24,599 bases of DNA from an uncultured Collinsella sp. (GTDB lineage: Bacteria; Actinomycetota; Coriobacteriia; Coriobacteriales; Coriobacteriaceae): positions 1 to 24,599 of the forward strand of contig USAY01000014.1 in NCBI GenBank assembly GCA_900552755.1. Direction: 5' to 3'. This document shows, one piece after another, positions 15,744-24,566 of the stretch. The notes beneath the pieces were generated by a model that saw nothing but the letters and a program-made list of their open reading frames with translations, made no database searches and was not told the DNA's origin. Numbering within the stretch: the first letter of the stretch is position 1; each line of letters starts with the position of its first letter. The position numbers and the translations under genes were made by a program.

Positions 15744-16550
15744 ATGTCCGGACACTCTAAGTGGGCCACAACCAAGCATCGTAAGGGCGCGCAGGACGCC
15801 AAGCGTTCCGCCCTCTTCTCCAAGCTCAGCCGCAACATTACCGTTGCCGCCCGTCTCGGCGGCGACCCGCTGCCCGAGAACAACGCCAGCCTCGCCGCTG
15901 CCGTTGCCAAGGCCAAGGCTCAGTCCATGCCTAAGGACAAGATCAAGTCCGCTATCGACAAGGCCTTTGGTTCGGGCGCCGATGCCGCCGTCTACGAGAA
16001 CATCGTGTACGAGGGCTATGGTCCTGCCGGCGTCGCCGTCTACGTCGACTGCCTGACTGACAACCGCAACCGTACCGCTGCCGATGTCCGTTCCGCTTTC
16101 TCCCACGCTGGCGGCAACCTGGGCACCTCCGGCTCCGTCGCCTTCCAGTTTGAGCGCAAGGGCCAGATCGTCGTCGCCAAGGAGATCTTGGACGAGAACG
16201 CCAAGAAGGAGACCATGATCGCCAACGGTGCTGCCGGTGACGAGGATGAGTTCATGATGGCTATCGCCGAGGCCGGTGGCGAGGACTACGAGGACGCCGG
16301 CGAGGAGTGGATTGTCTGGACCGCTGCTAACGACGTCATGGCTGTCTCCAAGGCACTCGAGGAGCAGGGCATCCAGGTCAAGGGCTCCGAGACCACCATG
16401 GTCCCGACCACCCCGACGGAGGTCTCCGGTACCGACGCCAAGAAGGTTCAGCGCCTCATCGACCGTCTCGAGGAGCTCGACGACGTCCAGGACGTCTACA
16501 GCACCATGGACATGACCGACGAGGTCATCGCTGCCCTCGAGGAGGAGTAG
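15744..16550 (+). CDS. YebC/PmpR family regulator
   Basis: The protein has 268 residues, slightly longer than the usual 240-250. It begins MSGHSKWATTKHRKGAQDAKR, the hallmark of the YebC/PmpR/TACO1 family, followed by LFSKLSRNITVAARLGGDP, MPKDKIKSAIDKA, YEGYGPAGVAVYVDCLTDNRNRT and GGNLGTSGSVAFQF. Members act as DNA-binding transcription regulators, and some promote translation of proline-rich or other difficult stretches. Extra length lies in an acidic insertion (EILDENAKKETMIANG...) and an acidic C-terminus. The start has ATAGGAGAC 7 nt upstream. Strong codon bias toward C-ending codons suggests high expression. RuvABC genes, its usual neighbours, are not in the window. Confidence 0.93.
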   Translation: MSGHSKWATTKHRKGAQDAKRSALFSKLSRNITVAARLGGDPLPENNASLAAAVAKAKAQSMPKDKIKSAIDKAFGSGADAAVYENIVYEGYGPAGVAVYVDCLTDNRNRTAADVRSAFSHAGGNLGTSGSVAFQFERKGQIVVAKEILDENAKKETMIANGAAGDEDEFMMAIAEAGGEDYEDAGEEWIVWTAANDVMAVSKALEEQGIQVKGSETTMVPTTPTEVSGTDAKKVQRLIDRLEELDDVQDVYSTMDMTDEVIAALEEE

Positions 16551-16554
16551 CGCC

Positions 16555-16574
16555 TGCACGGGTTAAGCCGTGCA
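16555..16574 (+). other. Hairpin 4 nt after the yebC stop codon
   Basis: TGCACGG (16555-16561) pairs perfectly with CCGTGCA (16568-16574) around GTTAAG. There is no T-run and no GGGGAC loop, so it is distinct from the stop-adjacent repeat family; it probably protects or shapes the 3' end ahead of the true terminator. Confidence 0.45.
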
Positions 16575-16619
16575 TATCTGGGCATAATGAAACGAGCATG
16601 CAAGCCTCGTGGAATAGAT

Positions 16620-16661
16620 GAGCCGGATCCGCGTGCGTACAGCACCGGACCCGGCTCTTTT
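16620..16661 (+). terminator. Intrinsic terminator of yebC
   Basis: GAGCCGG-at-CCG (16620-16631) pairs with CGG-ac-CCGGCTC (16646-16657), a 10-bp stem with one symmetric internal mismatch, followed by TTTT (16658-16661). The T-run merges with the -10 box of the next transcript. Confidence 0.8.
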
Positions 16662-16666
16662 ATAAT
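16661..16666 (+). promoter_or_regulatory. -10 box of the AmaP/DUF2273/Asp23 cluster
   Basis: A perfect TATAAT lies 38 nt before the ribosome-binding site AAGGGAG of the first gene. The -35 region falls inside the terminator stem and is not recognisable, so the promoter may need an activator or alternative sigma factor, which would fit an envelope-stress cluster. Confidence 0.5.
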
Positions 16667-16715
16667 GATGCGAATCGTTTTGCATTCTGTGGACCGAAAC
16701 CTGAAGGGAGCGCGC

Positions 16716-17261
16716 GTGCGCGTACTCAAACGAGCCCTAGCGATCGTGTATCTTGCCGCCGCCATCGTGGCGCTGGGCACGCTTGTCTGCCAGTTCTGGG
16801 GACCGTATACGTATCGCTTTATGCTGCTGTTGCGTGACACCATGCCTCGCGTCGTCGTTACGGTGTGTGCCGCCATCGTGGCACTTGGCGTGCTCATCGG
16901 TTTTTTCCGCCTGATGTTCGCGCGTCGCGAGCCGTCCTGCGTGCATCCGGCGGGGGAGCGCAATATCGAGGTTACGCTCGCAGCGCTTTCCTCGTGCGCC
17001 CGTGCCGCGGCGGAGTGCGATGATCGCGTGATGGTTGAGCATATCGAGGCGCGCGTTCAAGGCTCCGACGAGTCGCGCGTTCGTTTTAAGGTCGAGGCCA
17101 TCGCGCTGGATGATAAAGACGTCGCCTCTCTTGCCACCGCGATGCAGCAGCGCATCGAGAAGGCCTGCGACACCATGCTCGGCACGCCGGGCACGACCGC
17201 GCGCGTCCGTTTTTTGCCGTCCAAGACTACCGTCCAGACCGTGGAGGTTTCCGGTGAGTGA
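16716..17261 (+). CDS. amaP: Alkaline shock response membrane anchor protein AmaP-like
   Basis: The protein has 181 residues from GTG 16716. Two membrane helices (about 8-27 and 48-70) form a hairpin, followed by a basic segment and a mixed domain ending in TVQTVEVSGE. This layout and its place directly before DUF2273 and Asp23 match AmaP, which tethers Asp23 to the membrane in Gram-positive bacteria. The start is chosen because AAGGGAG (16704-16710) precedes GTG 16716 by 5 nt; the frame extends upstream to ATG 16587 but would translate through the yebC terminator and the TATAAT box. The stop overlaps the start of the next gene by 8 nt, suggesting coupled translation. The sequence itself is poorly conserved, so the name rests partly on context. 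Confidence 0.75.
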   Translation: MRVLKRALAIVYLAAAIVALGTLVCQFWGPYTYRFMLLLRDTMPRVVVTVCAAIVALGVLIGFFRLMFARREPSCVHPAGERNIEVTLAALSSCARAAAECDDRVMVEHIEARVQGSDESRVRFKVEAIALDDKDVASLATAMQQRIEKACDTMLGTPGTTARVRFLPSKTTVQTVEVSGE

Positions 17262-17631
17262 TACCAACCAAGACAAGACCGCCCGCACGCCGCGCCTGAC
17301 GATCGACCAGAACGCTACGCCGGCAGGCGAGGCCGTCGATCCCAAGGTGGAGGATACCGAGTCGCATGACGCGGTCGCCGATGATTTTGATGAGGCCATG
17401 GGTCTCATCAAGGGTACGGGGGCAGCCATCTGGAGCTATGCCGTCCGTCATCCCAACACCACGCTCGGAGCCGTCGCTGGTTTTGTGCTCGCCGTGCTGG
17501 TGCTCACGCTCGGCCTGTGGGATACGCTCGTCATCGCTTTCTTTGTGCTGATCGGCGCCGTAATTGGCCAGATCCGCGACGGTGAGAACGGAATCGTCAA
17601 CTTCTTCGGTCGTCTGTTTAGCGGCCGCTAG
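17254..17631 (+). CDS. DUF2273 family small membrane protein
   Basis: The protein has 125 residues. After a hydrophilic N-terminal half come paired hydrophobic helices (LGAVAGFVLAVLVLTLGL and LVIAFFVLIGAVIGQIRDGE) and the ending FFGRLFSGR, the pattern of DUF2273 proteins that accompany Asp23 and AmaP. Most family members are only 60-80 residues long, so the 60-residue acidic N-terminal extension is unusual. The start is GTG 17254 with GGAGG (17243-17247) 6 nt upstream; it overlaps the end of the preceding gene by 8 nt. The frame opens further upstream (17035) within amaP, but that part is a shadow. Confidence 0.82.
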   Translation: MSDTNQDKTARTPRLTIDQNATPAGEAVDPKVEDTESHDAVADDFDEAMGLIKGTGAAIWSYAVRHPNTTLGAVAGFVLAVLVLTLGLWDTLVIAFFVLIGAVIGQIRDGENGIVNFFGRLFSGR

Positions 17632-17675
17632 TATGTATTCGACCGCCGCGTGTGCGGTGGGCATTAGGAGGAACC

Positions 17676-18197
17676 ATGGCTTTTAACACGAAGGTCGATG
17701 TGGCCGATATCGAGCTCGAGGCGGACGAGACCGTCGCCGCCGAGGCCGAGGACGTAACGCTCGAGGACGAGGCGCTCGTCGAGGCCGAATCCGCCGACGA
17801 TGCGGACGAGGATGATGAGGAAGCGGACGAGTCCGAGGACTCGCTGACCTATTCCAATGGTGTAATCGAGAAGATCGTCGCCATGGCCACCCGCGAGGTG
17901 CCGCACGTCCTGGGCATGAAGGGCAACCTCATGCACTTTGTGCAGGAGCAGTTCGGTGCCGAGAATCTGACCAAGGGCGTGACGGTCGAGGTCACCGACG
18001 ACAACCGCGTGGTCGTCAACATTTCCGTCATTATCGAGTACGGCGCCTACGCGCCCGCGATTTTCGACGACGTTAAGGCGCGCGTGACCGAGCGTCTGGC
18101 TGCGATGACCGGCCTTGAGGTGGCAGGCGTCAACCTGCGCATCGAGGACGTCATCACCCCCGAGGAGTACGAGCACCGCACCAGCCAGCACGAATAA
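17676..18197 (+). CDS. Asp23/Gls24 family envelope stress response protein
   Basis: The protein has 173 residues. Residues 1-57 are extremely acidic (long runs of Asp, Glu and Ala). The Asp23 core follows: TYSNGVIEKIVAMATREVPHVLGM, GVTVEVTDDNRVVVNISVIIEYG and MTGLEVAGVNLRIEDV. Asp23 proteins associate with the membrane through AmaP and respond to cell-envelope stress. ATG 17676 has TTAGGAGGAACC directly upstream, a near-ideal ribosome-binding site, which rules out the GTG at 17652. The gene is third in the amaP-DUF2273-asp23 cluster and is followed by a repeat hairpin and a strong terminator. Confidence 0.92.
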   Translation: MAFNTKVDVADIELEADETVAAEAEDVTLEDEALVEAESADDADEDDEEADESEDSLTYSNGVIEKIVAMATREVPHVLGMKGNLMHFVQEQFGAENLTKGVTVEVTDDNRVVVNISVIIEYGAYAPAIFDDVKARVTERLAAMTGLEVAGVNLRIEDVITPEEYEHRTSQHE

Positions 18198-18230
18198 CCT
18201 TCCAAAAAGGGACAGGTTTGTTTTGGCAGG
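18198..18230 (+). repeat. Stop-adjacent hairpin with GGGACAGG loop
   Basis: CCT-t-CCAAAA (18198-18207) pairs with TTTTGG-c-AGG (18221-18230) with one mismatch; the loop is AGGGACAGGTTTG. It begins on the base after the Asp23 stop codon. It is a third A-type copy with a stem unlike the others. Confidence 0.65.
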
Positions 18231-18250
18231 TTTTATCTGCGAAAACATTA

Positions 18251-18292
18251 AACGGCCGACCGCGTAAGCAAAAGCGTGGCCGGCCGTTTTTT
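18251..18292 (+). terminator. Intrinsic terminator of the Asp23 cluster
   Basis: ACGGCCGaCCGCG (18251-18263) pairs with CGTGGcCGGCCGT (18275-18287): 13 positions with one A-C mismatch and one G-U, followed by TTTTT (18288-18292). Confidence 0.88.
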
Positions 18293-18334
18293 GTATGCCC
18301 CCCGATGTAGGCATACCGCTTGTCTAACTAGGGG

Positions 18335-18362
18335 TTGCAATCGTCGCGTTCCGCGTTACCCT
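18335..18362 (+). promoter_or_regulatory. Possible promoter of the YitT-family gene
   Basis: TTGCAA (18335-18340) and TACCCT (18357-18362) are separated by 16 bp. The -10 is weak. They lie in the only gap between the Asp23 terminator and the gene start. Confidence 0.3.
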
Positions 18363-18405
18363 AATGGGCGCATTGTTTCCAAATCGTTAACGAGGAGTTG
18401 CCGTA

Positions 18406-19428
18406 ATGGCCGACGAGCACGAAACAGAAAGCAAGGCATGGGCGATTGAGGCCGCCGCTGCAGAGGCGGCATCGCGTGCTGCCGAGGAGGTGCATCGTCC
18501 TCCCGTGGTGCCGATGGAGCGCGTGGTCGATCGCACCGATATCGAGCGCGGCGAGCGTGCCGGTCAAAAGCGCAGCCAGGAGCCGGGCTTCCCGCGCTTT
18601 TTTGCCGAGCTCAATCTGGGTCTGATTCTTACGGCCTTTGCCATCGTTGCGTTTAAAACCCCTAATCACTTTGCTTTTGGCGGCACCTCGGGCGTGTCGG
18701 TCATTCTGTCCACGCTGTTCCCGACTCTGCCCGTCGGCGTCTTTATGTGGATTATCAACGCGGTTCTCGTCGTTTTGGGCTTTATCTTTTTGGAGCGCAA
18801 GGCAATCCTGTGGAGTGTCTTCGCCTCGTTTGCGCTTTCGGCCTACGTCTCGCTGTTTGAGCTCTTCATTCCGACCGATGTCTCGATGACGGGCGATATG
18901 TGGCTCGACCTGTGCTTTGCCGTCATCTTGCCGGCGCTCGGCAGCGCTATTGTCTTTGACATCGGCGCCTCGACGGGTGGCACGGACATTCTTGCCATGA
19001 TTCTCAAGCGCCGCACCACGCTCGAGATTGGCCGCGCCCTGCTGCTGGTCGATATCGGTATCGTGACCATCGCGGCCTTCTTGTACGGCCCGCGTGTCGG
19101 TCTGTATTGCGTGCTCGGCCTGTTTGCCAAGACGCTTGTGGTCGACAAAGCCATTGAGAGCATTCACCTGCGCAAAGTCTGCACGGTCATTTGTTCCGAG
19201 CCCCTTAAGGTCGAGGAGTTTATCGTCAAGCATCTCAACCGCACGGCGACCATCAGCCGCGGCTACGGTGCCTTCTCGGGCAAGTGTGTGACGGTGATCA
19301 TGAGCGTGCTGAGCCGTCGCGAGGCCGTGCAACTGCGCCGCTATGCGCGCGAAGTCGATCCAGGTGCCTTTATCACGATCGTCGACAGCTCCGAGATCGT
19401 CGGCAAGGGCTTCCGCGGAACGAACTAG
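18406..19428 (+). CDS. YitT family membrane protein (DUF161 plus DUF2179)
   Basis: The protein has 340 residues. A 65-residue charged N-terminal extension (rich in Ala, Glu and Arg) precedes five or so membrane helices with the family motif PNHFAFGGTSGVSVIL and the second copy IGASTGGTDILAMILKRRT. The C-terminal soluble domain (GYGAFSGKCVTVIMSVLSRREAVQLRRYAREVDPGAFITIVDSSEIVGKGF) is DUF2179. The family's transport function is unknown; DUF2179 is thought to sense a ligand. ATG 18406 has GAGGAG (18390-18395) upstream. The extension is longer than in most YitT proteins, but no better internal start with a ribosome-binding site was seen. It appears to be a single-gene transcript. Confidence 0.9.
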   Translation: MADEHETESKAWAIEAAAAEAASRAAEEVHRPPVVPMERVVDRTDIERGERAGQKRSQEPGFPRFFAELNLGLILTAFAIVAFKTPNHFAFGGTSGVSVILSTLFPTLPVGVFMWIINAVLVVLGFIFLERKAILWSVFASFALSAYVSLFELFIPTDVSMTGDMWLDLCFAVILPALGSAIVFDIGASTGGTDILAMILKRRTTLEIGRALLLVDIGIVTIAAFLYGPRVGLYCVLGLFAKTLVVDKAIESIHLRKVCTVICSEPLKVEEFIVKHLNRTATISRGYGAFSGKCVTVIMSVLSRREAVQLRRYAREVDPGAFITIVDSSEIVGKGFRGTN

Positions 19429-19472
19429 CGCGGACACACTCATCAAACAATCGAAAAGCGCCTCGCGCGTTG

Positions 19473-19497
19473 CAAATACGTCATCTAAGAGTATTTG
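19473..19497. promoter_or_regulatory. Inverted repeat CAAATAC-N11-GTATTTG
   Basis: CAAATAC (19473-19479) and GTATTTG (19491-19497) form a perfect 7-bp dyad with 11-nt spacing in the gap before the zinc-ribbon gene, just upstream of TGATAAT (19511-19517), a possible -10. It fits an operator for a dimeric regulator; alternatively it is a weak terminator for the YitT-family gene. Confidence 0.4.
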
Positions 19498-19578
19498 TCC
19501 TCACATTGGGTGATAATGATGCCAAAGACATCGTTTGCGATCCAGGTGATTCGCTCTAGATACGAAGGGATGATTTCG

Positions 19579-20904
<1,326 letters not shown>

Positions 20905-20913
20905 CCCTGCCAC

Positions 20914-20944
20914 CTGCCATTTGGGGACGGGGTAGAAACGGTAG
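20914..20944 (+). repeat. Stop-adjacent hairpin with GGGGACGGGG loop
   Basis: CTGCC-A-TTT (20914-20922) pairs with AAA-C-GGTAG (20936-20944) with one A-C mismatch and one G-U; the loop is GGGGACGGGGTAG. It lies 10 nt after the stop codon of the zinc-ribbon gene. It shares its loop with the hairpin at 2160. Confidence 0.6.
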
Positions 20945-20962
20945 AAATAGCGCTTGACAAAT

Positions 20963-21000
20963 AAGCGGGGGCGGACGTGCCGAAGCGTCCGCCCCCGCTT
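20963..21000. terminator. Bidirectional terminator between convergent genes
   Basis: AAGCGGGGGCGGACG (20963-20977) pairs perfectly with CGTCCGCCCCCGCTT (20986-21000) over 15 bp. T-rich ends are short on both sides (TTTGAT on plus, TTATTTG on minus). It serves the zinc-ribbon gene (plus) and the M20 peptidase gene (minus). Confidence 0.85.
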
Positions 21001-21044
21001 TGATATCGCGATGCGGCTATGACTGCGAGATGGTCGTGGATCGA

Positions 21045-22508
21045 CTACTCGCCGCGCTTCTCCTCGCGGCGGGCGGCGGCGCGAGCGTCGTGGATGCCCT
21101 TGATTGCGGCGTGTCGGGCGGTGCGGGCATCGTGCATGGCGTCGCGGGCCTCGGCGGCCGTGGCCTTGGCAGAGCGCAGTTTGGCTGCCAGGTCGGGATT
21201 GGTCTCGGCGACCGCGGCAATCGTGGGGCCGTCGAGCTCTTCTTGTGTGGGCTCGGCCAAAAAGTCGATGGCATATTGGGCGGCCACCATGGAGCCCTTG
21301 GCCAGTACCGACTCGTCAATCTTGTAGAAGCAAGAATGTTGGGCGTACGTGGCGCCAATCTGGGGGTTGCGCGTGCCAACAAAGGCGAGCACGCCCGGTA
21401 CGCGGCGCAGGTACTCCGAAAAATCCTCACCCGAGAGTGTGCCGCGATAATGGCCTTGGCCGGTGGGGCCCAGGCATTTGATTACTGCCTGGCGGCAGCG
21501 CTCGCTCGAGGCGGCATCGTTTTCGACCTTGTAATTGGCGATGGTGTAGTCGGTGAGCTCTGCCTCGGCGCCCAAGGCGGCCGCGGTATGCTCCACGATG
21601 CGGCGCATGAGCTCCGGCATTTCCTCGTGGGTCGAATCTCCGTAGGTGCGCACCGTGCCGGCGAGGTAGGCCGTGCCGGCGATAACGTTGCGCGCGGTGC
21701 CGCCGTGCAGCTCGCCGACGGTAATGACGGCCGGCTCGTAGGGACTGATCTCGCGCGAAACGATGGTCTGCAGAGCGTTGACGATCTCGGCGGCAACCAT
21801 AACGGCGTCGTGACCGCGCTGGGGCATGGCGCCGTGGCACGAGGTGCCGCGGACGTCGATGCGGAACCAGTCGGTATTGGCCATGCGCGGTCCGGGCTCG
21901 CAGCTCACGGTGCCGGCGTCGACCTCACTCCAGATGTGCGCGGCGTAGGCGCCATCGACGCCGTCGAGCACGCCCATGCCGATCATGAGTTTGGCGCCCT
22001 GGCCGTTTTCCTCACTGGGCTGGAAGACGATGCGGACTTCGCCGTGGATGTCGTCGGTCATATGGCGCAGGATCTGCAGCGTGCCGAGCATCATGGCGAT
22101 GTGGCAGTCGTGGCCGCAGGCGTGCATGCAGCCCTCGTTGACGCTGGCAAACTCCTCGCCGGTCTGCTCGGTGACGGGCAGGGCGTCGATGTCGGCGCGC
22201 AGTAGGATGCGGCGGCGCGGCGTGCCGTCCTCGCGGTAGGCGTCGGGCGCGGTGCCGCGAAGGGTCGCCACCAGGCCCGTCTTAAGGGGACGCTCGTAGG
22301 GGATATTCATGGCGTCGAGCTGGTTGGCGATGTCGGAAGTCGTGCGCTCCTCGGCAAGGCTCAACTCCGGGTGCTTATGGAAGTGGCGGCGCTGCTTAAT
22401 GATGTAGGGCTCAAACTCGGCGGCGATATCCTGGATAGCCGCGGTGACGTCGTCTGCCGCGCGAACCTCGGTTGCCGCCATAATCTGCTGTGCCTTGGTC
22501 TTCGTCAT
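21045..22508 (-). CDS. M20D family amidohydrolase / N-acyl amino acid hydrolase
   Basis: The protein has 487 residues. The metal-binding motifs of the M20D (hippurate hydrolase, IAA-amino acid hydrolase) subfamily are present: RRHFHKHPELSL (H46), HACGHDCH (residues 129-136, with C131, H133), FQPSEENGQG (E166, E167), AAHIW (H191) and GTLSGEDFSEYL. These enzymes cleave amide bonds in N-acyl amino acids or related substrates using two metal ions. ATG 22508 has AAGGAGC 10 nt upstream. The family is usually 380-400 residues; here a tail of some 65 residues, rich in Ala, Arg, His and Asp and probably helical (AAKLRSAKATAAEARDAM onward), is added. A divergent YtcJ-type amidohydrolase gene begins 156 bp away, so the two share a regulatory region. 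Confidence 0.9.
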   Translation of the reverse strand: MTKTKAQQIMAATEVRAADDVTAAIQDIAAEFEPYIIKQRRHFHKHPELSLAEERTTSDIANQLDAMNIPYERPLKTGLVATLRGTAPDAYREDGTPRRRILLRADIDALPVTEQTGEEFASVNEGCMHACGHDCHIAMMLGTLQILRHMTDDIHGEVRIVFQPSEENGQGAKLMIGMGVLDGVDGAYAAHIWSEVDAGTVSCEPGPRMANTDWFRIDVRGTSCHGAMPQRGHDAVMVAAEIVNALQTIVSREISPYEPAVITVGELHGGTARNVIAGTAYLAGTVRTYGDSTHEEMPELMRRIVEHTAAALGAEAELTDYTIANYKVENDAASSERCRQAVIKCLGPTGQGHYRGTLSGEDFSEYLRRVPGVLAFVGTRNPQIGATYAQHSCFYKIDESVLAKGSMVAAQYAIDFLAEPTQEELDGPTIAAVAETNPDLAAKLRSAKATAAEARDAMHDARTARHAAIKGIHDARAAARREEKRGE

Positions 22509-22664
22509 GGTCGATTTGCTCCTTGCTGGCTCGATCGCAAAATCGTACAGGCTCTCTCCAGTATGCCACCTGCCGCTAGGGCTGGTAAAGTTGCCGTTTG
22601 CCGCTTAGGGTTTTGTAACAAGAGTGGGGGAGTACACTCGGGGGTGTTGAATTTCCTGCCAGAG

Positions 22665-24314
22665 ATGGGGATGCCCATGCAACATATCGATCGGATTATC
22701 CGCTCCAAGAACGTCTTTACCGCGCAAGACGGCGTCGATATCGCCCGCGAGCTGGCGATTGCTATCGCAGGCGACCGTATCGTCGCAGTCGGCAAGCCCG
22801 ATGACGTGATTGCCGCCGCTCCCGCCGCCACGCCGGTTATCGACTACGGTGAGCAGTTTGTCTGCCCCGGTTTCCATGACGCTCATCTGCACTTCTTCCA
22901 TACCTCGGTCGGTTCCTCGCCGTACATGCTCATGGATATGGGCACGTCCGAGGCGGCGCTGGTGCAACACGCGCTCGAGTTTTCCCAGGACCTGCCCGAC
23001 GACGCTTGGGTTGTGACTCAGGGCTGGCGCGACTACCGTTGGGACCCGCCCGAGCATCCTACCAAGGCGTCGCTCGATGCGGCATTCCCCGATCGCCCCT
23101 GCGTTATGTATTCGGGCGACGGGCACACGCTGTGGCTCAACAGCCGCGCACTCGAGGCGCTCGGCGTCACGCGCGACAGCGAGCCTCCGGCGGGCGGTAG
23201 CTACGACAAGGATGCAAACGGCGAGCTCACGGGTATCGCTCACGAGGCGGCCGCTATGCAGCTGCTTCCGCGCTGCCTTGAGTGGCTGGGGGAGGATCGC
23301 ATTGCAAGCGCTTACGCCGATCAAATGAGGCGTATGGCCGAGCAGGGCATCACCTCGATCTGCGACATGTCGCTCATGCCCATGCCGGGCTGCGACTTTA
23401 TTCGCGACGATGTTTACGACAAGCTGCAGGCCGCCGGCAAGCTGGGCATCCGTGCCCATCTGTTTCCCACGCTGCTGGATGACCAATCGCGCTTGGAAGA
23501 ACTCCAGACCCGCTATGCGAACAACGCGCTGCTCTCGGCGCCAGGCTTTAAACAGTTCTTCGACGGCGTGTCGAGCGAACATACCGCATACCTCACTGAG
23601 CCCTATACCAACCCGCGCTTCCCGGGCGACCAGGGTCGCCTGACGGTTCCTGTCGAGCGCATGCGCAAGTTGGTTCTGGCGGCAGCCGAGCGTGGCCACA
23701 CCGTGCGCATTCACGTTATCGGCGACGGTGCCATCCATGCTGCGCTCGATATCTTTGAGGAGGCGGCAGAGCTCTACGGTCTGCCCCCGCACGGCCATAA
23801 TACGCTTGAGCATTTGGAGAATCTGCTGCCTCAGGATATCGATCGTCTGCGCAAACTCAACGTCATTGCCTCGAGCCAGCCTTGCCACATCACGCTCGAC
23901 CCGGGTGGCCCGGAGCGTGATCTGGGCTTGGAGCGCAGCCGCATCATGTGGCCGTTTGCGACCTATAAGCAGCGCGGCATCCGTCAAGCTTTCGGTACCG
24001 ATAGCCCCATCACAGCCGTTACCAGCATGAACGTGCTCTACACGGCCATCACACGTCAAGACCCTCGCAGCCATTGGCCCGAGGGCGGCTGGCTCCCCAG
24101 CGAGCGCATCGACGCGGCAACGGCCCTGCGCAACTACACGCTTGGCAGCGCGTACGCAGCGGGCGACGAGCAAAACCTCGGCAGCCTGGAACCCGGCAAA
24201 TACGCCGACCTGGTAGTCCTGGACCAAAACCCGCTAACCGTTGACCCCCAAGAGCTCCAAGACACCAAAGTTCAGGCAACCTATCTGGCAGGTAACTTAA
24301 TCTACGAGCGTTAA
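22665..24314 (+). CDS. YtcJ-like amidohydrolase (amidohydrolase 3 family)
   Basis: The protein has 549 residues. Metal-dependent hydrolase motifs appear in order: CPGFHDAHLHF (HxH on strand 1), then VRIHVIGDGAIHAALD, the SSQPCHITLD segment and QAFGTDSPITAV (catalytic Asp), ending in GSLEPGKYADLVVLDQNP. This is the YtcJ-type branch, whose substrates are mostly unknown. In-frame ATGs at 22665, 22671 and 22677 are all possible and none has a strong ribosome-binding site; I use the first. The frame continues upstream to 22371, overlapping the divergent M20 gene, and I reject that part. A weak promoter (TTGCCG 22591, TTGTAA 22613) may serve it. Pairing with the divergent M20D enzyme suggests related amide substrates, which is inference. 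Confidence 0.88.
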   Translation: MGMPMQHIDRIIRSKNVFTAQDGVDIARELAIAIAGDRIVAVGKPDDVIAAAPAATPVIDYGEQFVCPGFHDAHLHFFHTSVGSSPYMLMDMGTSEAALVQHALEFSQDLPDDAWVVTQGWRDYRWDPPEHPTKASLDAAFPDRPCVMYSGDGHTLWLNSRALEALGVTRDSEPPAGGSYDKDANGELTGIAHEAAAMQLLPRCLEWLGEDRIASAYADQMRRMAEQGITSICDMSLMPMPGCDFIRDDVYDKLQAAGKLGIRAHLFPTLLDDQSRLEELQTRYANNALLSAPGFKQFFDGVSSEHTAYLTEPYTNPRFPGDQGRLTVPVERMRKLVLAAAERGHTVRIHVIGDGAIHAALDIFEEAAELYGLPPHGHNTLEHLENLLPQDIDRLRKLNVIASSQPCHITLDPGGPERDLGLERSRIMWPFATYKQRGIRQAFGTDSPITAVTSMNVLYTAITRQDPRSHWPEGGWLPSERIDAATALRNYTLGSAYAAGDEQNLGSLEPGKYADLVVLDQNPLTVDPQELQDTKVQATYLAGNLIYER

Positions 24315-24332
24315 CCCCACATCCCACCCCTC

Positions 24333-24399
24333 AGTTGCGGTGAAATACGGACTAAATAACACCTCAACAGCCAAAAACAGTCCATATTCCACCGCAACT
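24333..24399. repeat. Intergenic element with 21-bp inverted-repeat ends
   Basis: AGTTGCGGTGAAATACGGACT (24333-24353, shown here in full as 21 bases broken by two differences from its partner) is matched by the reverse complement of 24379-24399 with 19 of 21 identities. The 25-nt spacer is A-rich. The element directly precedes the terminator at 24401 and shares TGCGGTGAAA with the element at 897. Confidence 0.7.
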
Positions 24400-24400
24400 T

Positions 24401-24432
24401 AAGGGGCACGTTTCAGCAACGTGCCCCTTTCT
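24401..24432 (+). terminator. Intrinsic terminator of the YtcJ-type gene
   Basis: AAGGGGCACGTT (24401-24412) pairs perfectly with AACGTGCCCCTT (24418-24429), loop TCAGC, followed by TCTTG. It lies 87 nt after the stop codon, beyond the inverted-repeat element. Confidence 0.85.
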
Positions 24433-24462
24433 TGTGCGCCCTACCCGCATCGCCATTTTGCT

Positions 24463-24566
24463 GCACTGACTTTTCTGAATGCCGGGCCCGAGTTAGTTAA
24501 CCTGCCTCCGGAGCCACACGGGAGCCACCGCTAAGTTATCCCCTGGCATTCAGAAAATCTAAGTGC
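24463..24566. repeat. Intergenic element with TTTTCTGAATGCC inverted ends
   Basis: TTTTCTGAATGCC (24471-24483) and its reverse complement GGCATTCAGAAAA (24545-24557) are perfect 13-bp ends; looser pairing extends outward (GCACT with AGTGC) and inward. The interior has direct repeats of GGAGCCAC (24510s and 24520s) and a CTCCGGAG palindrome. A further short dyad (AAAAAAT/ATTTTTT, about 24568-24584) follows. No ORF is supported anywhere in 24315-24599, which is otherwise non-coding. Confidence 0.65.

Noticed and set aside
21000..22205. 401-residue plus-strand frame opposite the M20 gene
   Set aside because: It overlaps the terminator and has no family similarity, whereas the minus strand carries all M20 metal-binding motifs.
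22605..24227. 540-residue minus-strand frame opposite the YtcJ-type gene
   Set aside because: No domain is recognisable and the opposite strand has complete amidohydrolase motifs.
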